Positions 1 through 8,416 of a stretch of 9,635 nucleotides of DNA are shown piece after piece. Both the position numbers and the translations under genes were made by a program. The DNA comes from Bacillota bacterium (GTDB lineage: Bacteria; Bacillota; Clostridia; Lachnospirales; Lachnospiraceae): positions 1 to 9,635 of the forward strand of contig JAEWEO010000091.1 in the NCBI GenBank assembly GCA_023389295.1. Direction: 5' to 3'. Positions within the stretch are counted from its first letter, which is position 1. The number at the start of each line of letters is the position of its first letter. A model generated the notes under the pieces. It was not told the origin of the DNA and did not search any database. It saw nothing but the letters and a program-made list of their open reading frames with translations.

Positions 1-181
1 GAGTATATGTGCCAGCCGTGAAATAATCCAAAGCCTGTCCACCCTTGACAAATATAGCTACCTGTCCTTCACCGACAATTAATTGGGTTCCCGTAACAAA
101 GCTTTCGCCGGGATAACGATATACTAACCAATCTTTTCCGTTTAGCAAACCATCGAACTTAATACGATCTATTATAGCCAC
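1..181 (-). CDS. SPFH-domain protein (YdjI/'virion core protein'-like), N-terminal fragment
   Basis: This is a partial gene that runs off the left edge of the window; only the first 60 codons are present. I start it at a GTG (181-179), giving MAIIDRIKFDGLLNGKDW as the N-terminus. An AGGAG lies 10 bases upstream of the start and a GAAGG lies 6 bases upstream. The stretch TQLIVGEGQVAIFVKGGQAL (residues 32-51) is typical of bacterial SPFH-domain proteins annotated as YdjI-like or 'virion core protein'; these open with MAIID and have a beta-rich SPFH core. Family members are thought to scaffold membrane or stress-related complexes, but their function is poorly defined. The gene has its own promoter and lies beyond the terminator of the glucan operon, so I see no functional link to it. 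The family call is recognition from a short fragment; the reading frame and start are well supported. Confidence 0.72.
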   Translation of the reverse strand, partial: MAIIDRIKFDGLLNGKDWLVYRYPGESFVTGTQLIVGEGQVAIFVKGGQALDYFTAGTYT

Positions 182-217
182 AGATTGCCTTCTCCTTTAA
201 TAAATAATATTTACTAT

Positions 218-245
218 ATTATAGCAGATTTTGTATAAAAGTAAA
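218..245 (-). promoter_or_regulatory. Extended -10 promoter for the SPFH-domain gene
   Basis: On the minus strand the -10 is a perfect TATAAT (223-218) preceded by TGC, which makes it an extended -10 element. A weaker -35, TTTACT (245-240), lies 16 bases further upstream. Transcription would begin near position 211 and give a leader of about 30 bases before the GTG start at 181. The remaining bases between this promoter and the terminator at 381-415 are AT-rich, and I see no gene in them. Confidence 0.7.
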
Positions 246-380
246 TTAATTTTCCATTTTTGTAAATTTATTTTTCCCTCATATTCTTACTATATAATTC
301 TATCGATGACCTCTCTTGCGTTACCCATCTTAAATTAAATACTACTACTTAGGATGTAAGAAATACTGCTACCTTTTAGC

Positions 381-415
381 AAGAAAAGAGCCTTTGGGAA
401 TAAGGCTCTTTTCTT
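381..415 (-). terminator. Hairpin terminator closing the glucan operon
   Basis: A perfect 12-bp inverted repeat, AAGAAAAGAGCC (381-392) and GGCTCTTTTCTT (404-415), flanks an 11-base loop. It begins 25 bases after the cupin stop codon. Read on the minus strand, the GC-rich base of the right arm runs straight into TCTTTTCTT, so the T-tract is largely inside the stem. Because of that symmetry it could work in both directions, but nothing in the window is transcribed toward it on the plus strand. It separates the operon from the independently promoted SPFH gene. Confidence 0.8.
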
Positions 416-439
416 ATGTTGAAAAGATTATCTATCAAA

Positions 440-856
440 CTATAACTGACTGTTGTATAGATTTCTCAGCAACTCCAACTGTTCTTTTGTTAGCGTTTGC
501 GTCGGAGAATTCAGATCCGAGGTATCCTGATTCTCCACAATTAAAACTGTTGCATTTTTATCAAGAGTATGGGTGTGCCAAGTGCCTTGCTTGACATTAT
601 ATAGCTTGTTTTGCTCCATCCAAACCCCGTCAATATCTTCGATGGTTTCACCCTTTCCCCCTACGAACAAAGTGCAGGCACCGGACAAAAGAATAAATAC
701 TTCATCCGTCTCATCATGTTTTTGCATTGTTCTTAAGTTCTGTATTTCTAATTCTTCACAGTACCTTAGTATGGCCACTCTCCAGGTCTTAAAATCAATC
801 ATAGGTTTATAACCTTCGCCGGTATATGCTGATATATCAATATATTCTTTTTTCAT
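440..856 (-). CDS. Small single-domain cupin protein, function unknown
   Basis: This 138-residue protein has a conserved beta-barrel cupin domain and no signal peptide or membrane segment, so it is probably cytosolic. Cupin motif 1 is visible as HDETDEVFILLSG (residues 47-59). Here H47, E49 and E52 sit where the usual His-x-His-x(3-4)-Glu metal ligands fall, with the second His replaced by an acidic residue. Motif 2 is GTWHTHTL (91-98), with H94 as the expected ligand and H96 close by. The C-terminal segment (about 120-138) is a short charged helix outside the barrel. The ATG at 856 follows a GAAAGG 8-10 bases upstream. The gene begins 48 bases after the GH94 gene and ends just before the terminator, so it is the last gene of the operon. 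A sugar-binding, sugar-isomerising or metal-dependent housekeeping role would fit, but the sequence does not choose between them. Confidence 0.85.
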   Translation of the reverse strand: MKKEYIDISAYTGEGYKPMIDFKTWRVAILRYCEELEIQNLRTMQKHDETDEVFILLSGACTLFVGGKGETIEDIDGVWMEQNKLYNVKQGTWHTHTLDKNATVLIVENQDTSDLNSPTQTLTKEQLELLRNLYNSQL

Positions 857-904
857 TCAGATGGCCTTTCTATTTATATTTTGTTGATGGTGTACTTTAT
901 CTAA

Positions 905-3601
905 TTAGACTAATTCGATGATAATTTTATGATGTTTCTCTGAATCTAGTGCCTTAATATCTTCTCTCTTAATCCGATTCGATGCTTCTTGTTTGTATAA
1001 TACGTCATTTATCGTAACACTCCCCACAAAGTAGTTACCATATTCTTTCCGTTCCTTATTTTGATAAATGATGGACAATTTTCGATCTGCAAAAATAAGT
1101 TCTACACTAGCACTATTTTGATCGTCAAATTGTTCCAGCATAAGCTTTGGCTCAAATAACAAATCACCGTATCCGCCCCTAACGCCAAACATCTCTGTAA
1201 GTACCGTTAATAAAAGCCAACTTGCTGATCCGGTAAGATAATGATATTCTCCTCTGCCATTATCTCCAATATACTCCGGTATTCCCGGATAAATTCTACT
1301 CTTCTCAAAGTTGATACAATGTCTGTACAAGCTATTAATTACTTTATAGCCCTGCGTTGCAAAGCCTCTTTGATAAAGTGCATATGCATACATGACCGCC
1401 ATATGAGAAAATACAGCACCATTTTCTTTATGTCCATAGGCAAAGCCAAACATTCTCCCTAGGTCTGTCTTTACTTCATGGAAATTGGTATTAAGTTTAT
1501 AACCTCCAAGTGCCTCCTCATATAAGTAATTATCTGCCGTTTTAATAATATCTTCTACTTGTTTCGCCGTTGCTGTTTCAGACATGATCGTGAACACCTG
1601 ACTGGTTAACATCATTCGAACACCCAACTCATGGTCACCTTCTACTGCCACTCCGTGGTTATCATAATAACCATTGTACCAGCTATAACCCTCTTTGTTG
1701 GTAATCCATTCCGTCTCTCGAATGTGCTCGGCTATCCATTCTGCTTTGTGTTTTAAATTTAGGGCTAGAAGCTCAGTAGATAATTCAACCGTTTCACCAC
1801 TAATGTTATGCCTACAGGTCTCACAATAACGTCTTAATAAATCCTGTTTTTCTTTCGTATCATTATATAAATTCTCCCCATCCTCAAGTAACAATTGTAA
1901 TTCACGAAAAACAGTTATAGTTTTGACACCTTGACGCTCAAGTTCTAAGATAAGCTCCGCCATTTGCCCTAGATTACTGCTGTACAATGCGCTAAAGGCA
2001 ACACTTTCTCCCCGATCGTTTGCCATATCCAGCGCATCATTCCAATCTGCACCACGTAGACGTATATGATTATGTTCACCTACATCATAGAAAGCTGTTA
2101 GATGCTCTAGAAGCATATGCTCCAAAATACTACCTTGATACTCTTCCTCCTCTACTGTCCTTAGGTGTTTGCCATCTTCCGGCTTCCATAATCTATCCTT
2201 CTCTTCACCCCTAACTGCCTGCGGATCTTTAAAATAATAATTTTTTTGAAATAAGATATCAAAGTCTCCACTCTGCATAATATATAGCCTTGTGGTTAAA
2301 AATGGCCAAGCTCCATGATCCATCCAAACTCTTGTTATATTATTTCGATCAGCAACAAATTCACCTTGTTTACTTCCGATAATGGTAGCATTGGTACCAT
2401 CAACTCTTACTCCCCCAAAGTTACTAATTAGCATCTCCCGTACTACTTTCGGATTCATGATCAGTAATGCAAGGCAATCCTGCCACAAATCTCTCCAGCC
2501 ACGACCTCCTCTTCCATAGTCATGATGTGGTAGAAAGGAGCATCCATAAATTCTACGAAGCATGGGTTGAAAATTCACCCAATGCATCCATGCATCAAAC
2601 TCCTTGGATTTTGTCTCATAGGAAACATTAATTTTTTCTTCCCAGTAAGCTTTGGTTTCCTCCAAAGCAGTCAGACAATATTGTTTTGAACGATATTTGT
2701 CTGCACACCTCATTAAACCTTCTTTAGAATCACCATATCCCATAACAATGCAATAGGTTTTAGATTCTCCTGGCGCAAGTAAAACCTTCGAAAACTGGAT
2801 TCCCCCTAAGGCTTCATAGCCTTCTACCCTCACACCTGCTCCTTGTGCTTGTAGCTGCCCAACAATAGCATATGGATTCTCAAAGGATCCTCCCTCTCCT
2901 ATAAACAATTCCTGTACCGGATAAAAACCTGTCGGAAGTCCATTTTCTTCCTCGCCACCAAATACACCATATACTACCGTGTTTTTATGATGACCTCTCT
3001 CATCAAAGGTAAGAGTAGGATTTAATATTACCCCGGTATCAACCGTCTCCACTCGGTGTAGTAGGGAGGTTACATCTCTGTGATCTCTGATATTATCTGC
3101 TGACCTTCCATAGAGTGGTATTGCAGCCGTTGGTGTAACTTTAAGTTCTTCCTCACCACAATTACTAATAGTAACAATCATTAATTCCACGGTATCCTTA
3201 CCGGAAGGAACAAAGGAAATAATCTCTGACATAATTCCAAGCTCTTTTGAGATTCTGGTTACCTTATGCCACATAACACCGGCTTCTAGCCAGGTTTCTT
3301 CCTTTTCTTTCGTAAATAATTTTGCATGCTGCCCTACCGAACTTCCGGTAGCAGACCATGGACCTTTCCCCTCAATATAGCACCAGAAGTTTCTCGTTGA
3401 CTTACTATTATGTAAATCCTCGCTACTTACAGGCGTGAGCAAAAAAGTATTCTGCCCCATCTTACTATCTCCACCAAGTAGAGGTGTGACACAGCTCATT
3501 ACTCCACTTTCATTCGCAATCGGAAAATATAGATAACTGGTAAGTTCCGGATCCTTCTTACGAAATACTCCCCTATCATTTAAAAATTCATATCCGCCCA
3601 T
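905..3601 (-). CDS. GH94 disaccharide phosphorylase, probably laminaribiose phosphorylase
   Basis: This cytosolic enzyme of 898 residues belongs to the inverting GH94 phosphorylases, which cleave a beta-glucosidic disaccharide with phosphate to give alpha-glucose 1-phosphate and glucose. The N-terminal beta-sandwich covers roughly residues 1-290, a linker helix region follows, and an (alpha/alpha)6 barrel spans about 340-810. Landmarks are the substrate-site block GRGGRGWRDLWQD (363-375), the catalytic-acid motif RGADWNDALD (516-525) with D522 the likely acid, and HKENGAVFSH (724-733). The phosphate-site block YLTGSASWLL (788-797) precedes the family's typical C-terminal barrel cap (YGDLLFEPKL, 811-820). 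The length is close to that of known laminaribiose phosphorylases, longer than classical cellobiose phosphorylases, and the neighbours also point to beta-1,3-glucan. The linkage is inferred: cellobiose or another beta-glucobiose remains possible. The ATG at 3601 has AAGGAAG 6 bases upstream. Confidence 0.9.
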   Translation of the reverse strand: MGGYEFLNDRGVFRKKDPELTSYLYFPIANESGVMSCVTPLLGGDSKMGQNTFLLTPVSSEDLHNSKSTRNFWCYIEGKGPWSATGSSVGQHAKLFTKEKEETWLEAGVMWHKVTRISKELGIMSEIISFVPSGKDTVELMIVTISNCGEEELKVTPTAAIPLYGRSADNIRDHRDVTSLLHRVETVDTGVILNPTLTFDERGHHKNTVVYGVFGGEEENGLPTGFYPVQELFIGEGGSFENPYAIVGQLQAQGAGVRVEGYEALGGIQFSKVLLAPGESKTYCIVMGYGDSKEGLMRCADKYRSKQYCLTALEETKAYWEEKINVSYETKSKEFDAWMHWVNFQPMLRRIYGCSFLPHHDYGRGGRGWRDLWQDCLALLIMNPKVVREMLISNFGGVRVDGTNATIIGSKQGEFVADRNNITRVWMDHGAWPFLTTRLYIMQSGDFDILFQKNYYFKDPQAVRGEEKDRLWKPEDGKHLRTVEEEEYQGSILEHMLLEHLTAFYDVGEHNHIRLRGADWNDALDMANDRGESVAFSALYSSNLGQMAELILELERQGVKTITVFRELQLLLEDGENLYNDTKEKQDLLRRYCETCRHNISGETVELSTELLALNLKHKAEWIAEHIRETEWITNKEGYSWYNGYYDNHGVAVEGDHELGVRMMLTSQVFTIMSETATAKQVEDIIKTADNYLYEEALGGYKLNTNFHEVKTDLGRMFGFAYGHKENGAVFSHMAVMYAYALYQRGFATQGYKVINSLYRHCINFEKSRIYPGIPEYIGDNGRGEYHYLTGSASWLLLTVLTEMFGVRGGYGDLLFEPKLMLEQFDDQNSASVELIFADRKLSIIYQNKERKEYGNYFVGSVTINDVLYKQEASNRIKREDIKALDSEKHHKIIIELV

Positions 3602-3610
3602 ATCCCACTT

Positions 3611-3651
3611 CCTTCCCTTATGTATTTATTTAAACTCAAACCCTTCCCTTA
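3611..3651 (-). repeat. Pair of 10-bp direct repeats in the GH30-GH94 gap
   Basis: The minus-strand sequence TAAGGGAAGG occurs twice, at 3651-3642 and 3620-3611, with a 31-base period. The copy nearer the GH94 gene contains its ribosome-binding site. The distal copy has no properly spaced start codon that stays open in the GH94 frame, so it does not mark a second start. It may be a spare Shine-Dalgarno-like site or chance in a purine-rich leader. Confidence 0.4.
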
Positions 3652-3690
3652 CATCTCTTCAGACAAATTCATCCTTATCAAAAGGTATCC

Positions 3691-5022
3691 TTATGAAAGT
3701 AAAACCGTTACTATGGATTGTTTTAAAACATCAAATTGCAATAATTCACCCTTATGGCGAAGGTTTATAGGTAGTTCCTTCTCGGTTCGGTTAAGTACAA
3801 CCATCACAATGGATTCATCCATATTTCTAAAGGCAGTCACCTCCAGATCTTGACAATACTTCGTACATGCAATCCTTCTTGCGCCATGCTTAATGTATTT
3901 ACTGAAATGACCTATGTAATCAAAGGACAGTTTCACATCAAAAGTACCATCCATGGTATTTACCATAATCGGTGCATCACAATAGTTACCAACATGATTT
4001 GGCCCACCCTTTTCATCTAACAGGATGTTCCAATCCATAAATCCTGTCATACCTGCATTTAGATTACCAAGAATATCATGAGCATACATCTGAGCATTAT
4101 ACAACTGATCCGCACTAAACCTGCTATATTCCACACACCCCTCCGTAAAGATCAATTCCTTATCAGGAAATACTTCATGGGTAATTTGTATAGCTTCAAA
4201 ATGATCTCCGGAATACCAATGGAATGCAACGCCATCAATCATCTTATCTGTCTCAGAATCAATAATTGCTCTTGCACGCTCATATAATCGTTCCTTATTG
4301 TGATCCCAGATATTAATTTTTACTTCAGACAAATCATTCTTCATTAGTGCCGGATAGAGATAATCTCTTAAAAACTCCTTCTCCTCCCTCGGATTATAAG
4401 TACAGGAATCCCAGGTTTGAATCGCATCCGGTTCATTTTGGATGGTAATCCGGTTAACCACAAAGCCTCTTTTCTTATACTCCTTGATATAACGGCAGAT
4501 ATATTCCGACCAAAACTTATGGTACTCAGCTTTTAATTTACCCCCGTGGCACTTTTCCTCATTGGTTTTCATAAATGCAGGAGGAGACCAGGGACTTAAC
4601 ATAATATCCAGAGGTTCACCACGTTTTTGCTGTGCAGCTTGAAGAAAAGGCAAGATATATTGCTCATCCCTTTCTAAGGAAAATGATTTCATCTCCTCAT
4701 CCTTAGGATCCGTCATAGCTGAATACACTCCCAAAGAAAAATCGCAGCTATCCATATGACTTCTTACCATATGATAATTATTACCCTCAGGACTAAAATA
4801 TAGATCTAATACCTTTTCCTGGTTTTCTTTGTTTAGTTTAGAAAACGCATATCCTGCAGCTTCTGTAATAGCGCCTCCGAACCCTAGGAAGGTCTGGTAT
4901 GTAAGTTCCGGATATAGATTAATCACATTATTTTCTACCGCTTTAACCTCTTCAACTGCTTCTTTCTCTACTACTGTTGTTGACTTTCTACCATCGATAT
5001 AACTGGTGGTTATTATCTTCAT
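3691..5022 (-). CDS. Cytosolic GH30 beta-glycosidase (glucosylceramidase-like)
   Basis: This retaining glycoside hydrolase of 443 residues has the GH30 layout: a short N-terminal strand, a (beta/alpha)8 barrel (about 40-375), and a small C-terminal beta-sandwich (about 385-443) that packs against the barrel. Family signatures are FLGFGGAITEAAG (45-57), LSPWSPPAFMKTN (142-154), and IQNEPDA (194-200), where E197 is the acid/base. FTEGCVEYS (292-300) supplies the nucleophile E294, and GFMDWNILLDEKGGPNHVGN (327-346) completes the set. There is no signal peptide, although many characterised GH30 enzymes are secreted, so it should act on imported oligosaccharides. Placed between two phosphorylases, it may remove beta-1,6-linked glucose or other linkages that block phosphorolysis; beta-glucosidase or beta-xylosidase activity cannot be excluded. 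The ATG at 5022 has AAGGAG 8 bases upstream. The gene starts 95 bases after the preceding gene, with no terminator visible between them. Confidence 0.9.
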   Translation of the reverse strand: MKIITTSYIDGRKSTTVVEKEAVEEVKAVENNVINLYPELTYQTFLGFGGAITEAAGYAFSKLNKENQEKVLDLYFSPEGNNYHMVRSHMDSCDFSLGVYSAMTDPKDEEMKSFSLERDEQYILPFLQAAQQKRGEPLDIMLSPWSPPAFMKTNEEKCHGGKLKAEYHKFWSEYICRYIKEYKKRGFVVNRITIQNEPDAIQTWDSCTYNPREEKEFLRDYLYPALMKNDLSEVKINIWDHNKERLYERARAIIDSETDKMIDGVAFHWYSGDHFEAIQITHEVFPDKELIFTEGCVEYSRFSADQLYNAQMYAHDILGNLNAGMTGFMDWNILLDEKGGPNHVGNYCDAPIMVNTMDGTFDVKLSFDYIGHFSKYIKHGARRIACTKYCQDLEVTAFRNMDESIVMVVLNRTEKELPINLRHKGELLQFDVLKQSIVTVLLS

Positions 5023-5117
5023 CCTAAATTCTCCTTATCCATTCTATGTTTTAGATAATTACGAAACTTGGAAACTTTATGTATTGAATACACAATAAAT
5101 ACTGTTCCTATATCAAC

Positions 5118-8100
5118 CTATTCCATATCAATGATTATCTTCTCAATCTCACCATCACGAATTCTTTCTGCCAGTTTGCCACTAATATGGTTACCCACAA
5201 TTTCTTCTTTCGTATCAACAATCAAAATCTTCTTAATTTTTGCAGCATTTGCTCCAAAGGTATCCTTTCGATTTTTGTTTCTATAAGTCACTTCACAGGT
5301 GGATAAAAAGGTAAAGGAAGCATAACCTTGTTCATCAAAAAACCACCCCGGAAGTTTTGGCTCAAAGTACAGGTGCAGTTCTTTGTTTTCATAGGTGAAA
5401 ATCCGATTTCCCATAAACATTTCTATCCATAGACTGATGGTTTCCGTGGTTGATCCTGAGAGTCTGGCAACATATCCTCTTCCATGAAGATTTGGATTCG
5501 GATTTTCGCTGGAGGCTAGGAAGGAGGAGTTCTCCAAAATGCTTCTTCCATATTCCTTCGGATCTCGAAAGGCCACCATGGTACTTTTTAGTTCCCCGTA
5601 AAACTCCTCATATAATCCGGCTTTTAGCATCGCTAAGAGATATTTATACTCCATATGTAAAAAGATGCTCTCCCTCTCTAACCACCCAGGTGTAAAGGCA
5701 CGAATTCTTCCATTTTCCATGCTAATGTGTTCTAAAGGTTCACTTGTTTTATACATCTTAAGCTTCTTGTCAAATAAAGCGCTGCTTCTAACCCTCTCAT
5801 AAAGCTCTTTTGCTTCGTTCTCACTTACAGAACCAAGCATTTTTGCAGGGCCTTCCAAAAAATACGGTAATAGTTTAACTTCAAATGCTTTTACCCTTGC
5901 TTTTGGCATCCCATAATGACTAAGAACAACCTCTCCCTGTTCATCATGGATTGCTTCATATTCTGTTGCCCGGTAGGTAAAATAAGTTGGAACAATACCC
6001 TTACCATAGGAAATCGCTCTCTCAATTCCTCGGTCAACTTTATCAGCATAAGCCTGAAAGATATTCTCTAGCATTTTCGTATCCAGCTCTTTGTAATCTC
6101 CACTTGTATTAAATCGAACCTGCTCACGAAATTGTTCTCTTATGGAGGTTACCTTATCCCAGTATACAAAATCCTCTAAGTTCTCGTTTAATACTTCATA
6201 TACATTATCAATAAAATCTGCAATCTCAATGGGAAGTTTTATCTGATTCTCTTTGGTTATGGTTCTAAGGATGAAAGAGATCATTCTTTTTAGTTCAAAG
6301 GTTTCGGACATACTGCTGCCAAATAAGCCCGGAAGGCCATTCATAGCATCATTCCATCCCGGTTTGCCACCCTCCATTTCAACTCCCATCCCAAGTACAT
6401 CCAAGGAAGAAAACTTGACAACGGAAAGAGCAATCAATTTTCCCATAAGCGTTGTTACCGCATCGTCCCCCTGCTTTGTTTTAAGCCAGTTAGTACCATT
6501 CTTTTGAAAGCCTTCACGGCCCATTTTTTCCTCATCATGAACTAAAGCACCATACTGACGAACTTCCTTCTTCTGATTAATCACATATTTCTCACTACGT
6601 GGAAGTACCCTAGCAGGACTATCATAGAAGCGATAGCTGTTATCACCAAATAAAAGCTCCACCTCTTTCTCGGGGAAGATCTTAAGGTAGCTATCAATTA
6701 GATCCATATTATAATCCCAATGATCACTCCAATAGCCCTCACCAAAACCAGCTTCGATTTTTTGCTCACATAAGCTTAGTAGCTCAGATAAGAATTGTTC
6801 CTCTCCACAAGCCACCTCCAAATGATGGGCTGCAATATGATTGGCAATCTGTCCGGGAGTAAATGATTTTTCTGTGTTTTTTCTTATCTGCTCGCTACCC
6901 CGTGCTAGATTATTCTTAATCAGCAAATCTGCTTTCTCCCGGTTTTCAACCTTTACGGTAAAGGAAGAAGGTCTTACCTCCAAGGGATTATAGCCATCAA
7001 TTTGAATCAGGCTATAAAATGTCTTTATATTAAAATCTCCGATCTCCTTACGAAAGAAGATATCATTTCTTCTGTTTTGGTTTACATCTCTAAAATTACC
7101 ATTTCCCTGAGAGTAATATTCACCCGCGATCGAGAAGAAGTTATAGTCTCTTTCCGGATCTCCATGTTTTCTGTTAAAGAGATGTACGACCGCCTTATTC
7201 GTACCCTTACGAAAGACAAAGGGGTATCCTCCTCGCAAGAAATTATCCAGATAGCTCTGTTCTAAATATTGGTCGAATACCGAAATCGCCGTGTGGGTGC
7301 GAATATCCTTGGTCAACTCATGAACAAGCTCTTCTGCTTCTTTCTTCTTTCGATTAAGATAAGAAGGTTCACAAAAGCTTTTCACTAATTCATTAAGTTG
7401 CTCTACCGATCCGGCAAAACCCGATAAGGTGTGAAACTCTTCACTTGCTAAGCCCTTTATAGTTAAGTGAAGAGGAGTAAATCCACAGGGAACTTTATTA
7501 TAAAAATACTGCTCCTTCTGAAGAATTTCCTCCAACGGTTGTTTTAAAAATACCGTAGGACGAAGAAAAGAGGTGTCATAATCAAATATCAACTCAGCAT
7601 CATAGATTGCCTTAAGCACCTTTCCTCCATGAATACCAGCGTAGAAATAACCACCTTCCACCTCTTGTACTTCTGCTGAGTCCTCACTCGAGGATCGCAT
7701 TTTATAATATGGTACATTTTTTTCTGTATTTTTAATATCAGTCCAGCTCTTTAACAAGTTAGACATTTCCTTGTATTCGGAATTCTTCATTCCATAAGGA
7801 ATAATCCTTGGAAGACCATCAATGATTTCTAATTCTTTCGCTTCCCTCCCCATATTCTCAATTCGCACCGTCCGAACCAAAGCACCAAGGCTCTCCTTAG
7901 GAAGAACATAATAATCTATTGTTATTTTCAAATCATATCTAGTATTTAATTCAACAATAGAAATGCTATTCTTTCGAATATAAAGGTTACGTTTGGTGGT
8001 CTCTTCTGTAACAGAAAATGGCTCAAAGTATTGACCGTTGCATTTAACGAAGGTACGAAAGCCCTTCAAAGGAGTATTCTCATAGGCTGTATTTGCAGGA

Positions 8101-8291
8101 TTAAACTCCATAATTGCATTGTTTTTGTTATGGATGCCAAAGCTATTGATTCCTTGTCCCCGATTCGTATAATAAACCCACAACGGAATTCCTCTTACTC
8201 CGGCAAGCCCCGGCAGAAAGCTTGAAAATGGAGGACATTTGTCATAATCCTCAATGACATAGGTATCACCCTCTAAATAATAATTCCCCAT
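5118..8291 (-). CDS. Long GH94-clan phosphorylase, best fit GH161 beta-1,3-oligoglucan phosphorylase
   Basis: This 1057-residue cytosolic protein is related to GH94 but too long and divergent for a disaccharide phosphorylase. Its likely reaction is phosphate-dependent removal of one glucose at a time from beta-glucan oligomers, giving alpha-glucose 1-phosphate. An N-terminal beta-sandwich (about 10-300) opens with a conserved block, PPFSSFLPGLAGVRGIPLWV (20-39). The barrel follows, with GNFRDVNQNRRND (398-410) matching the RDxxQ substrate block of GH94 and PGWNDAMNGLPGLFGSS (644-660) supplying the probable catalytic acid D648. ERESIFLHMEYKYLLAMLKAG (starting at 872) and ARLSGSTTETISLW (942-955) correspond to the phosphate-site region. 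The GH161 family (Gram-positive, about this size, beta-1,3 specific) is my best assignment; GH149 or a beta-1,2-oligoglucan phosphorylase are the alternatives. It is the first gene after the regulated promoter. The ATG at 8291 has AAAGGAG 10 bases upstream. Confidence 0.85.
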   Translation of the reverse strand: MGNYYLEGDTYVIEDYDKCPPFSSFLPGLAGVRGIPLWVYYTNRGQGINSFGIHNKNNAIMEFNPANTAYENTPLKGFRTFVKCNGQYFEPFSVTEETTKRNLYIRKNSISIVELNTRYDLKITIDYYVLPKESLGALVRTVRIENMGREAKELEIIDGLPRIIPYGMKNSEYKEMSNLLKSWTDIKNTEKNVPYYKMRSSSEDSAEVQEVEGGYFYAGIHGGKVLKAIYDAELIFDYDTSFLRPTVFLKQPLEEILQKEQYFYNKVPCGFTPLHLTIKGLASEEFHTLSGFAGSVEQLNELVKSFCEPSYLNRKKKEAEELVHELTKDIRTHTAISVFDQYLEQSYLDNFLRGGYPFVFRKGTNKAVVHLFNRKHGDPERDYNFFSIAGEYYSQGNGNFRDVNQNRRNDIFFRKEIGDFNIKTFYSLIQIDGYNPLEVRPSSFTVKVENREKADLLIKNNLARGSEQIRKNTEKSFTPGQIANHIAAHHLEVACGEEQFLSELLSLCEQKIEAGFGEGYWSDHWDYNMDLIDSYLKIFPEKEVELLFGDNSYRFYDSPARVLPRSEKYVINQKKEVRQYGALVHDEEKMGREGFQKNGTNWLKTKQGDDAVTTLMGKLIALSVVKFSSLDVLGMGVEMEGGKPGWNDAMNGLPGLFGSSMSETFELKRMISFILRTITKENQIKLPIEIADFIDNVYEVLNENLEDFVYWDKVTSIREQFREQVRFNTSGDYKELDTKMLENIFQAYADKVDRGIERAISYGKGIVPTYFTYRATEYEAIHDEQGEVVLSHYGMPKARVKAFEVKLLPYFLEGPAKMLGSVSENEAKELYERVRSSALFDKKLKMYKTSEPLEHISMENGRIRAFTPGWLERESIFLHMEYKYLLAMLKAGLYEEFYGELKSTMVAFRDPKEYGRSILENSSFLASSENPNPNLHGRGYVARLSGSTTETISLWIEMFMGNRIFTYENKELHLYFEPKLPGWFFDEQGYASFTFLSTCEVTYRNKNRKDTFGANAAKIKKILIVDTKEEIVGNHISGKLAERIRDGEIEKIIIDME

Positions 8292-8297
8292 ATAATT

Positions 8298-8364
8298 TAT
8301 ACTCCTTTTTCTACTAATCTCTTCTATACTCCTATTAATTTTAAAAATTCCTTCTATAACTCCT
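8298..8364 (-). repeat. Three Shine-Dalgarno-like repeats in the operon leader
   Basis: On the minus strand the leader contains AGGAGTTATAGAAG (8364-8351), AGGAGTATAGAAG (8333-8321) and AGGAGTATA (8306-8298), spaced 31 and 27 bases apart. Only the last is placed to serve the ATG at 8291. The two upstream copies are not followed by ATG, GTG or TTG at a usable distance, so they do not introduce leader peptides. They could act as standby ribosome sites or sites for an RNA-binding protein, or be remnants of local duplication. Confidence 0.5.
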
Positions 8365-8397
8365 GTTGATTAAGAATGACCACTTGGTAAACCTATT

Positions 8398-8412
8398 CAA
8401 TTTTGCAAATTG
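8398..8412. promoter_or_regulatory. Proposed operator O2, overlapping the operon start point
   Basis: This is a 15-bp perfect inverted repeat with 6-bp arms, CAATTT and AAATTG, around the centre TGC. It covers the predicted transcription start (about -2 to +13). It shares arm length, 3-base centre and the outer pattern CAAnT...AnTTG with the inverted repeat at 8427-8441. In both copies the minus-strand sequence starts GTCAA. The adjacent LacI-family regulator is the obvious candidate ligand, but most LacI-family operators have an even-length core with a central CG, which this lacks. Confidence 0.5.
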
Positions 8413-8416
8413 ACGT

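Noticed and set aside
246..380. Possible small gene or RNA between the SPFH promoter and the terminator
   Set aside because: I found no start codon with a ribosome-binding site, no stable hairpin and no recognised RNA motif; it appears to be plain AT-rich spacer.
394..594. Plus-strand open frame starting inside the terminator
   Set aside because: It overlaps the terminator and the well-supported cupin gene, has no ribosome-binding site and shows no recognisable protein features.
5080..5092. 13-bp inverted repeat TGTATTGAATACA in the gap between the long phosphorylase and GH30 genes
   Set aside because: It has no T-run after it, does not resemble the proposed operators and has no promoter next to it; in AT-rich sequence it is most easily explained by chance.
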